Below are positions 55,736 to 64,000 of a DNA stretch of 64,000 nt, piece after piece. Both the position numbers and the translations under genes were made by a program. Position 1 is the stretch's first letter; each line of letters begins with the position of its first letter. The notes beneath the pieces were generated by a model. The model did not search any database and was not told the origin of the DNA. It was given only the letters and a program-made list of their open reading frames with translations. This DNA comes from Seminavis robusta (taxonomy: Eukaryota > Bacillariophyta > Bacillariophyceae > Naviculales > Naviculaceae). The stretch is from the NCBI GenBank assembly GCA_903772945.1, contig CAICTM010000287.1, positions 16,768 through 80,767 on the forward strand. Direction: 5' to 3'.

Positions 55736-56011
55736 CGCAGTAGCAAATAATAACTACTAATCATTGTGATCAATCAATCAAAGAGTAACCAGCACTAGCT
55801 AGCTAGGTTGCCACCAACCGCAAGATCTGGCCTCAACTGCCAACTGAGACAGGAATTCTTTGATGTAGTGCACTTTAGCTGCAGTTCTGTTGGTGACTTA
55901 AATCTTGTTCCGAAAGCTACAATCGTTATTATTTGATTAACCTCGGCAGTCTATCTGCCTGAGCCCTCACCCCCTTTTTTGGTATTTCCTGTTTCCTGCT
56001 TCGTGTTTCCT
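55736..56011. other. Short spacer
   Basis: No gene. One CTAGCTAGCTAG run at 55796-55806 and a pair of CTGTTTCCTG-like phrases near 55988-56014. Confidence 0.4.
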
Positions 56012-56396
56012 GTTCCGGTGAAGCCAAAATATAGGGATAGAGATAGGCACAAGCCAACTCTACAAATTTAGGGGTAGGAATAAATCATGGTTATTTAAGG
56101 TTAGTGCACTCAACACAATAAGCCAGCAGAAGCTACAACAGTTACAGGTACATACGGGAGTGACAGCTGTAAAATTATGGTTAGCGGGCGGCAACACACG
56201 AAGTCGGGTGTTGTCGCCAGGGCTACCTTAAATAAAAAGAAGGTTATAATGAGGGAATGATACCGGGCGGCAACACACGACGGCTGTTGTCGCCAGGGCT
56301 ACCCCGAAAGAAGGGTGCAATCTCAAACATGTCATCCTTCTTCTATCTGTCTTTCTGCCGAGGTATCGCAGCTCCCGCTGACTTATTTATTTGTCG
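56012..56396 (-). repeat. Dispersed hairpin repeat, copy 2 (inverted)
   Basis: Reverse-complement relative of 33557-34033, shorter by about 90 bp but in the same order. Its two modules have hairpins of 32 nt (56187-56218) and 29 nt (56266-56294), against 35 nt in copy 1; the missing bases are at the hairpin tips. Confidence 0.7.
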
Positions 56397-56757
56397 AGGG
56401 CTGGCCGTACGGGTACTTGGTACCGGTGGCTACTGTAGTACATGTACTGTGGTCTAATATTAAGGTGGTAACCCACGAGTCTTAAGCCAGCGCAAAACTG
56501 TTAAAGATTTTTAATTATTTATTTATTTTTACTAGTGATATCGCGAGGATGGACGTTTTGCGATTCTGGTGCTAAAGGTGTGCTGGAATGCTTGTTGAGC
56601 CCATCATTCCCACTATTGAGCATACGGGAGCTGTTGCTAATAGTAGTGGTGAGGTGTAAGAATCGAGCTTTGGCCGATATTTGATCGGCCTGTTATCGCT
56701 GTTCGACATGACAGTGGGTGTGTCGATTTTTTGATTCGGCTGCACGAAGCCCTTAGA

Positions 56758-56870
56758 TCTCGATTGCTGCTGCAAGTATGGCCCCACAACCAACTCCTAC
56801 TCTCTTCCTTACAGTATAAGGAAGAGATAATGCTTTACTTGCAGGGCCATACTACCAGCAGCAACCGAGA
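56758..56870. repeat. Nested inverted repeat (long hairpin)
   Basis: 27-bp arms at 56758-56784 and 56844-56870 match at about 23 positions. Inside them lies a second, perfect 10-bp-arm palindrome (56802-56811 and 56817-56826) with a 5-nt loop. It could be a miniature inverted-repeat element or a transcribed hairpin RNA. Confidence 0.6.
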
Positions 56871-57144
56871 TAATGAGGTCTCCAACAGTGCGAGTGTTGA
56901 TCGATCTGTTGTTGTTGTTCTTCCTGTTTGCGTTTTTGAAAGGGAATCTCGCTTTTCCAATCGTTTGAACTGAAATATTACTTGAAACGTGTTATAGTAC
57001 TGATTTTGTATATATGGCGCAAGCCAGTCTTAGGAGCACTCGAAATTGTGCTGTTTCTCATATGTAACGGCCACTATTTGGCGAGTCGACACGCTCGGTC
57101 GATCTTCGTTCGTCACCTTTAATTAGAGGCTTTTCATATTATTT

Positions 57145-57297
57145 ATGGCTCGAACTGGATTAGAGGAATCCGGTGAGTCTACGAACATTGAAGATTCCAG
57201 ATTCCGTATTTTATACGAAACATATGTGCGAAAGAACGTGGATACGTATGCAGCTTTTAAGCTGGCTTACAGCTCGTGGCTTACCACCTTTAAATAG
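57145..57297 (+). CDS. Small ORF, 50 residues, unverified
   Basis: ATG to TAG in frame, beginning MARTGLEESGESTNIED and ending AYSSWLTTFK. Composition resembles a protein rather than spacer (helix-friendly, few repeats). No family recognised; chance is a real possibility. Confidence 0.2.
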   Translation: MARTGLEESGESTNIEDSRFRILYETYVRKNVDTYAAFKLAYSSWLTTFK

Positions 57298-58103
57298 TGG
57301 TCTATTCATTCGAGTTGAAGTAGCTATATTATGACCATCCGAAGCTCCATCCTTGCTTTGCCTGTAAATAGTTTAGTCAAGATCTCCTAAAAGGCTAAAG
57401 CATCCAGGAAGGGCAATAATAGATTGACTGACGCAGTTTGTCATCTTCCACAGACACAGCAATGATTTAACAAAAGTCGGTGCACCACAATTCTCCCGCG
57501 ACTGCACTCCTCACTGAAGGTCACTCTGCTGATATTACTTATTGATCATTTGTCATACGGTACTGCAGATCTCTAGTAAGATGTCGAAATGGCTTAAAGG
57601 AGGCTTTACCTGTGATGTCTCTTTGACCATTAAAGCTTCCTGTTGATGAGGCTCTCTACGTATGCTCGTACCAGCACTGTAGTTCACTCTGACTAAGAAC
57701 GCACCTTAAGCTTGAAGCCTCATCCTCGCCATTACTTATTGCAAATATAGAATTGCAGTGCTCCAGTAACAGTGAATCAAGTCATTGTTAGGGAAACTGA
57801 CTTATGGGTTTCTAAAAGTGAGGCTTTTCAGTCGTTTGACCATTTTGCCACCTGTTGTATTGTGCAGTGTCCACGTACCTGGTACGTCGTCCTGGTACAA
57901 AACCTTGCCACCTAATAATAGGAAGTGCGATGAGAAGAGCATCCTTGAACCTTGCTAGCTAGCTTGATCTTCCATGCGAAAAATGAGCCTGGAGACTTAC
58001 TTTTCCTGCTCACATTTTTTTAAACAGGGTGAAAGCAACAAACCAACAACTTTTGTTTACTATTCTGTTCTGTTCTGCTTCTCGTCTACCACTAAACACC
58101 ACC

Positions 58104-61100
58104 ATGACGATGATGATGCCAAAGGAAGATAATAAAACTCGAGTAACTCTGGATGGTGATGACGACGACCATGACGATGACGGCTCTGTCTCGCTGTGTG
58201 GTTCCGCGGGAGGAGAAGACGATGCTCTTGCGAAAAAAAAGACCCGCGAGGCCGATCTGGAACGACAACGGTTTGTGGGAAGCAAAGAGACTGTAGCTGT
58301 AGCTTGGTTGCGTGTATTGACGTTTGGAGTGTTGCTGGTGACGGCCCTGATTGTGTGCCTTGGTGTGTATTTTTACACGCGCAACGACGAGCAACAGGAT
58401 TTCGAGTATGTCTTTGAATCGAGTGCCGAACGTGTCATTCAGTCGTTTCATACATCGGTAGCGCGCATCATGGCGGGTGGCGATGCCATGTCGGTGGCCA
58501 TTACTTCCTATGCATTGGATACGGGTGCCACATTTCCGTTCGTGACCATTCCCAACTTTGAACTGCGAGGTGCCAATACGCGCATCTTGACCAAATCCAT
58601 TGCTTCCAATTTCTTTCCACTCATTCACGACAAGGATCGACCGGCATGGGAAGACTACGTGACCCGAAAGATCACACAAGACAAGATCCAATTCAAGTCG
58701 TTCATGGCCGAAAACCAATACGTGGCGCAGCAAGACAAGTACTTTGGACTCGAGACGGTGCCGTTCAAACCGCCCGCCAACACTCCATTGGCGGGACGAA
58801 ACTTTTCCAGTCAGCTGGGAATGCTCAAGGGAGGAGTCCAACCCAATGGGACGGGCCCCTACTTGGCGTTCTATCAGACCAGTCCGGTGCTACCGGCTCC
58901 GGCTTTACCCAATTTGAACATTTTGACATTTCCTCCCTTGGCGGCTGGCGTCAAGCATGTTCTGGCATCCAATCTGGCGTACTTGTCCAAAGCAGTCGAT
59001 CCATCCCCCATGTTTCACATGTTCTTGGCACGAGGACAGTACCGACATCAAAAGGAAGCCTTCTTGGGAGATGCCGCCACGCCCTTTATCTATCCCGTCT
59101 TTGACAGTTTCCCAAATGCCAACAGCAACAACAATAAGAATCGAACACTGGTCGGTGTCACGCTGTCCAACATTTACTGGCGACTTCACTTTGAAAACAT
59201 TCTACCACCCAATGCCCGGGGCATTGTGGTGGTCCTATCCAACAATGCCAATCAGACATTTACCTATCAAATCAATGGTGCCGACGTGGACTATCTGGGA
59301 AAGGGTGACTTGCATGACGCAGCGTACGACGAGTATGGTGTGTCGGCGGATATCTCGCAGCATTTGCAATCCCACGCCAGTGTGGTCACACAAGCATACA
59401 CGGCCGTGCCCATTGCCGAAACGGGAGTCCAATACCAACTACACATTTATCCCTCGGCGGAAATGGCGCAACAATACATTAGCAACGAACCTATCCTGTT
59501 TGGCTGCGTCGTGGCATTGGTGTTTGTATTCACGTCGATTGTCTTTTTGTTTTACAATCACATGGTGGAACGACGGCAACGAGCAGTGGTGGACAGAGCG
59601 GTCAAATCGGCCGCCGTCGTCTCCAACTTGTTTCCAGAACAAATCAAAGAAGAACTCATCAATAATAGTGGTGGTGGTGGTGGTACGAGTAGCACGGCAT
59701 TGGACGAACCATTCAAACTGCCCGGTGCACGCAAGGAGAAATGGACGGTCTCTCGGCAGCAGCAGCAGCAGTCCATGACAACGCGACCAAAGTTGGCGCA
59801 AAAACATCCTCATGTGACGGTACTGTTTGCCGATATCGCGGGGTTTACGAGTTGGAGCAGTGACCGCGATCCAGAGGATGTCTTTGTGTTGCTCGAAACG
59901 TTTTGTGAGTTTTATTTCTCTCTCGCTCGATTTGATGAGGACCCGACCGTGCTTGTCTGCAATGCTGACTCTTTATCCTATTCATCCCTACTCCTCCTAG
60001 ACGCTGCCTTTGATGCTTTGGCGGCCAAGCGAGAGGTGTTCAAAGGTGAGCCATCACACAGATAGTACTGCATTGGTATCTTCTTCACCCAGAAGTCCTT
60101 CGAAGACTAACTCCGACTGCACTTGTTCGTTACCATGGATTGCTAAAGTGGAAACCATTGTAAGTTTCAGAGGGCGCACTTTGACACGAGGATATTCGCG
60201 AAGTTTGTCCCACTATGCTAACTAACCAAACCAAACCAAACGAAACCACCATCAGGGAGACTGTTATTTAGCCTGTACCGGCATGCCCAATGCCCAACCC
60301 GATCACGCCATGCGAATGTGCAAATTTGCCAGGGATTGCTTGCAAAGAGTAAACGTATTGACAGCGAGGTTGGCACCGACACTGGGGCAGGACACGCTGA
60401 AGCTTGGGTTCCGTGTTGGACTCCATTCGGTAAGTCTCTTCTCTTCTCTACCTGATGGCTCCTGAAGCTGATGGCTCCTAGCTAGCAAGACAGAACATCC
60501 CATGCCCCGCTGACCTTTCTCATGATGTATGTATAGGGGCCTGTGACTGCCGGGGTGCTGAAATCGGACAAGGCCCGCTATCAGATCTTTGGCGACACAG
60601 GTAAACATACGAGAATACGGCACGCTGCATGAAAATGCTCATTCTTGATGCATACGTATTGACCAAACAAACTCTTTGCATTCTTTTAAAACAGTGAACA
60701 CAGCAGCTCGTATGGAGTCAAATGGACTCAAGGGTAAGATACATATGTCTGAAGAAACCTTCAAAGAGCTAGTGGCGCAAGGAAAAGAAAACATTCTCGT
60801 GGAACGAGAGGAAAAGATCTTTGCCAAGGGAAAGGGAAACCTCCAGACCTACTTTTTGAGTGATGACTTTGTCAACCAGCGGTCGGCAACGGCAACCTTC
60901 TCTCAAACAAGTGGGAACAATAGTGTGGCATTTTTCGGTATTGAAGCGTCTGAGAGAAAGGACATTTCCTCTCGTGGAGATCTTTGGGAGGACGATGATG
61001 TACCATACGCAGCGGCCAGTGCTCTTGCAGGAGAAAGCCAAGAAATGGCTGGTGCCATCGCTGTGGCCCAACAGGAAGGTTCGATGCAACAGGAAGGTTC

Positions 61101-61131
61101 GATGCAGGAGAGTGGCTCTGACTGGCTTTGA
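58104..61131 (+). CDS. Receptor-type class III nucleotide cyclase
   Basis: Six coding exons: 58104-59904, 60001-60045, 60149-60159 (11 nt), 60256-60429, 60537-60600 and 60695-61131, all GT-AG, giving 843 residues. A cytosolic acidic N-terminus leads to one membrane segment (about residues 66-91), a large extracellular sensor (about 92-460, CHASE-like in position) and a second segment (461-483). A class III cyclase domain starts near residue 565. Metal-binding Asp residues are in VLFADIAGF and VETIGDCYL, and the transition-state Asn/Arg in GDTVNTAARMES. The Glu of VETIGD favours GTP, but the second purine-selecting position (RYQIFGD) is Gln rather than the Cys of guanylyl or Asp of adenylyl cyclases. 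It makes cGMP or cAMP at a membrane; cGMP signalling in Seminavis is linked to sex pheromone response. Confidence 0.9.
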
Positions 61132-61134
61132 ACG

Positions 61135-61715
61135 TGCGTCCCTTGCCCGGAGCAATTTGGGATTAATTACTTTGCCCGGAGCTTGCGCCATGTTTGTTTC
61201 GGAGCACAACTAGCACAAGGCTTTCCTTTGACATCACGGTCTACTAGCTAGCTAGCTCTACGAACCTAACCTACTACAGTATAGGGGAGAATCGAATGGA
61301 GCGATAGGTTCACGAATTTCCTGATCTTCATTAGCATGGACCACCCAACGCACAACTGCAACACAATGTGAAAGGCGGGACCAGCCCACAGTTTGCATCA
61401 CAGGATCCATGTATTTGCTCATTGTCAACCCGAAAGTTTCAACAATGGACAAGCGTTCTTCCTCGCCTGTTGTGTACCGTACCGGTACCGCTTCTGAGCA
61501 TTGGACTATAGAATGCCAAAAGGCTTGCTTTTCTTGCCAGATCACGCCACCTAGATCTAGCTACCGGTAGCAAGCTAGTACCGGTAGAGACCATTACGGT
61601 GTAACATTAATGTAGTTATTTCTCTAATAGCAGCATCATGGTCACTCTTCTACAGCCACCACACTTACTACTTATATACTTGTATTAGTAGTATTGTCGT
61701 CGTCGTCGTCATTCA
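61135..61715. other. Spacer between convergent cyclase and Rieske genes
   Basis: About 580 bp with no gene. Palindrome runs occur at 61243-61256 (CTAGCTAG type), 61480-61497 (GTACCGTACCGGTACCG) and 61558-61588. A GTC trinucleotide run lies at 61695-61709, next to the Rieske gene's end. Confidence 0.45.
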
Positions 61716-63665
61716 CTACGGATCCACCCACGCCTTGACGGGGATCTGACTCAAATCCTTGTCCCTTGATGCCTCTGTCTTGACAAAATAATATTGTTTC
61801 CGCACTTGATGGGCAGCCCATGCCACCAATGTGGACAGTACGGCGAGTGGGAGTGTTCGTTTGGGAATGGCCCGCAACCACAAAACCCGTGCCATCCAGG
61901 CGGCCGTCAATAATAAGCCGGTTCGCGTAATGCGGCGACAGTTGCGTACCAGTCCCTGCGAATCGGGACAAATAGTCAAATGCTGTGTGCGTCGATCCAG
62001 TACAATTTCCCGGGCGGGTGTGTGTTGGAGTGCTCCCGCATAATGTAATTGTTGGAGGGTCCGCGCTCGATTGGGTGCTTTATGGAGCGTCGTATCCCAA
62101 AAATTGTCAATGAGTCGTACCGTTTTATCAGTGGCACTGCCGTAGGCAAAGAGAGACGCCCGCGGTCGTTCGACACCTTGTGCTTCGGCCGTCAAAATGG
62201 GTGGTTGTTGCGACGCCACCAAGACAGTATCTTGATCGAGGAATCGATTGAGATTGACTTGCAATATCCACCGTGGCACTTGAATGGGAACTTGTCCAAT
62301 GGCAGCAGACATGAATCGACTCTTGCCGGTACCGACGGGACATACCCAAAAGGCGGTAATAAACTTGGTGGAACCGTCCGTGACATTGCGTCGACTCATG
62401 GAGACCGTGGTGGGTGCCATGAAATGCGACGTCGCTTGGAGTGTTTCTTCCGGTGGCGTTTCTGGTGTACTTCCAAAACTCGCCGGTTTGGTCTTTTTCG
62501 GTGGTTTGGTTTTCATTCCTAGAAATTGTCGTTTGGCGCGATCGACGGCCAGTAACTTGTCGACGGCCGGGACGGATGCCGTGAGTTCCCATCCATTTTG
62601 ATCAAAATTTTCGGTAATGGTTTGGGGATGATGTGGACTGGCGGTGTAAAAGTCAAAATTGAGATTCTGATGGGCAAATGCGCCATGATCGGGGTCGAGA
62701 ATATTACTGACAAGCAGTGACCAATCGACCATGGGGAAATCGCGGACGACCCGTGTAATGCGCCATCCGGGCAATTCCATTTCCGGGACACTGGGGGGTG
62801 TCTTTGTGGGAATGTTGTCTGTGCCCGGCCACAACCAGACCATGGATTGATGTTCGCAAATGGCAATGGGTTTGGCACATGCGCGTGCTGGAAAGTTTGT
62901 TACTGTGGGGTCAGTAGTAACGTCTTGAATGGATTGTGGAATTTGGACACAGTCTCCCGTGGTTCCATTGAACGACCATCCGTGATACGCACACTGGATA
63001 AAGCCCGATTCGGTCAAGCGTCCTTCCGAGAGAGCGGCGGCTTTGTGAGGACATTGGTCTCGCAGTGCCGTCCATTGCTGGCGTGTGGAATCGTAGGCAA
63101 TGACATAGTCGACATCAAACAGTGTCACCTTGGTGGGACGATCGGGCAGAACATCGCATGCCCACGTCACGGGGTACCAGTGTTGGTAGTAATCAAAGGA
63201 ATCCCAACGACTCTCCTTCTTGTTCGTGGCAGAAGACGCCCTACCGGTACTACTACTAGTACTGCTGGAAGAAGACGACTTGGTCAACTTGAAGGACGGT
63301 TTCGCACCAAACATGGTAGAAGTGTCCTTGGTCGATGCCACGGCAGCAACGGTCGATTGCTTTTTCTGCTTGCTGCTGGTAGTAGCACCCAGAGTGGTTG
63401 GTATAGAAGTATCCGTATCCGTAGTATTGGCACTGCTGCCCTCCTCTTCTCCTTCTTGGTCCTCACTTGCCGTCATCAGCAGACGCAACGACGACCCAAC
63501 TCTACTACATGTAGTATGAATGCTTGTAGTCTTGTCATGATGATGATGGAACAGTCGCCTTCTTTGGAATTCAGTAATAGGACGGGTAGTAAAGGCATCG
63601 CAGAAAAGCACATGCCACAAAGGCACCCATACCAACGACAAGAGACACACTGGTCGCATCTTCAT
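61716..63665 (-). CDS. Rieske oxygenase, pheophorbide a oxygenase class
   Basis: One exon encodes 649 residues from the ATG at 63665. The start is a signal peptide (CLLSLVWVPLWHVLFCDAF) ending in the A-F motif of plastid import, followed by a Ser/Thr-rich linker to about residue 150. The Rieske [2Fe-2S] ligands are CPHKAAAL and CAYHGW (Cx-H and C-x2-H). The mononuclear-iron site candidates lie in SNILDPDHGAFAHQ. The C-terminal third (for example FITAFWVCPVGTGKSRFM) and a hydrophobic end segment (RTLPLAVLSTLVAWAA) match PaO/Tic55/CAO-class enzymes, which are anchored to thylakoid or envelope membranes. The class includes chlorophyll breakdown and pigment-modifying enzymes; the substrate is unknown here. 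Confidence 0.88.
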   Translation of the reverse strand: MKMRPVCLLSLVWVPLWHVLFCDAFTTRPITEFQRRRLFHHHHDKTTSIHTTCSRVGSSLRLLMTASEDQEGEEEGSSANTTDTDTSIPTTLGATTSSKQKKQSTVAAVASTKDTSTMFGAKPSFKLTKSSSSSSTSSSTGRASSATNKKESRWDSFDYYQHWYPVTWACDVLPDRPTKVTLFDVDYVIAYDSTRQQWTALRDQCPHKAAALSEGRLTESGFIQCAYHGWSFNGTTGDCVQIPQSIQDVTTDPTVTNFPARACAKPIAICEHQSMVWLWPGTDNIPTKTPPSVPEMELPGWRITRVVRDFPMVDWSLLVSNILDPDHGAFAHQNLNFDFYTASPHHPQTITENFDQNGWELTASVPAVDKLLAVDRAKRQFLGMKTKPPKKTKPASFGSTPETPPEETLQATSHFMAPTTVSMSRRNVTDGSTKFITAFWVCPVGTGKSRFMSAAIGQVPIQVPRWILQVNLNRFLDQDTVLVASQQPPILTAEAQGVERPRASLFAYGSATDKTVRLIDNFWDTTLHKAPNRARTLQQLHYAGALQHTPAREIVLDRRTQHLTICPDSQGLVRNCRRITRTGLLLTAAWMARVLWLRAIPKRTLPLAVLSTLVAWAAHQVRKQYYFVKTEASRDKDLSQIPVKAWVDP

Positions 63666-64000
63666 TCCTAGCTAGACTACCGTAGCGTAACGAATAGAAA
63701 CAACTAATTGAGTGGAGAAATCCTGTCAGTGTGGTGGATAGCTGATGGCTTCTGATGTAATGTATGTGATGGCAACCAACTGGTGACATCGACTCTCGTC
63801 GACACGAAAAGATCCACCCTCAACCAAAGATACAAAGCCTCTGGGCTCAGGAGCTTCGGTGAAAACCAAGCGGCCTTGCTGGCTTTAGATGAACAACAAG
63901 GGCGAAAACGACGACGATCGACGTTTTGGGTTCGGAGGAGGAAGCACACCTTCAACAGACTGACAAGGGGGGGCGGGGCCTACAGAATTTAGGGTTCACC
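63666..64000. other. Upstream flank of the Rieske gene
   Basis: About 335 bp to the window end. No convincing gene; an Arg/Lys-rich frame at 63783-63992 lacks a good start and has no recognisable content. Confidence 0.35.

Larger units (their letters stand above)
56397..58103. other. Gene-poor spacer with one large inverted repeat
   Basis: Apart from the inverted repeat at 56758-56870 and a 50-codon ORF at 57145-57297 listed separately, I see nothing recognisable in 1.7 kb. ACCGGT and TACATGTA palindromes occur at 56422-56448. Confidence 0.45.

Noticed and set aside
1-64000. CRISPR array, integron or prokaryotic operon
   Set aside because: No spaced identical repeats of that kind and no compact gene strings; introns and targeting signals show nuclear diatom DNA.

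Overview
The window looks like nuclear DNA from a diatom, most likely a raphid pennate close to Seminavis robusta (the species is an inference). Evidence: an Lhcx-type fucoxanthin chlorophyll a/c protein; plastid precursors whose signal peptides end in an A-F motif; short GT-AG introns of about 70-130 bp in most spliced genes; diatom-style Ty3/gypsy and Ty1/copia elements; and proteins typical of stramenopile genomes (HSF transcription factor, DUF6729-type transposase, AAA-ATPase-like fragments, ataxin-3 with a UBX domain).

Layout. 1-6783 is a transposon nest: a decayed Ty3/gypsy element (minus strand, both LTRs visible) sits inside a DUF6729/DDE-type transposase gene. 7482-24151 holds host genes: a multipass membrane protein, Lhcx, a FemAB-like pseudogene, a 7TM receptor, a PHD/ePHD protein with an overlapping second ORF, a long empty spacer, an HSF and a radical-SAM RlmN-type methyltransferase. 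24152-39095 carries a 1657-residue disordered protein, a plastid-targeted protein of unknown function, a Josephin-UIM-UBX deubiquitinase, a TatD nuclease and two START-like paralogues in tandem. 39647-47314 has a broken PIF/Harbinger transposase, an unknown basic/coiled protein diverging from it, SRP19 and a leucine-rich-repeat protein. 47977-56400 is a second transposon graveyard: a broken AAA-ATPase-like gene cut by a Gag-only copia element, a 70-bp gypsy LTR fragment, an RNase H/zinc-finger tail of a non-LTR-like retroelement, and a dispersed hairpin repeat. 58104-63665 holds a receptor-type class III nucleotide cyclase (six coding exons) and a Rieske oxygenase of the pheophorbide a oxygenase class.

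Functional themes are plastid photoprotection and pigment metabolism (Lhcx, Rieske oxygenase, one unknown plastid protein), signalling (7TM receptor, nucleotide cyclase), stress transcription and protein quality control (HSF, ataxin-3-like, SRP19), and RNA/DNA metabolism (RlmN-like, TatD). I see no operon logic; neighbours are independent eukaryotic genes. The least explained sequence is a dispersed repeat present at 33557-34033 and, inverted, at 56012-56396. Each copy carries two hairpin modules whose stems persist while length is lost at the tip. All gene models come from reading the sequence; splice sites were chosen by GT-AG, frame and family fit, with no transcript data.
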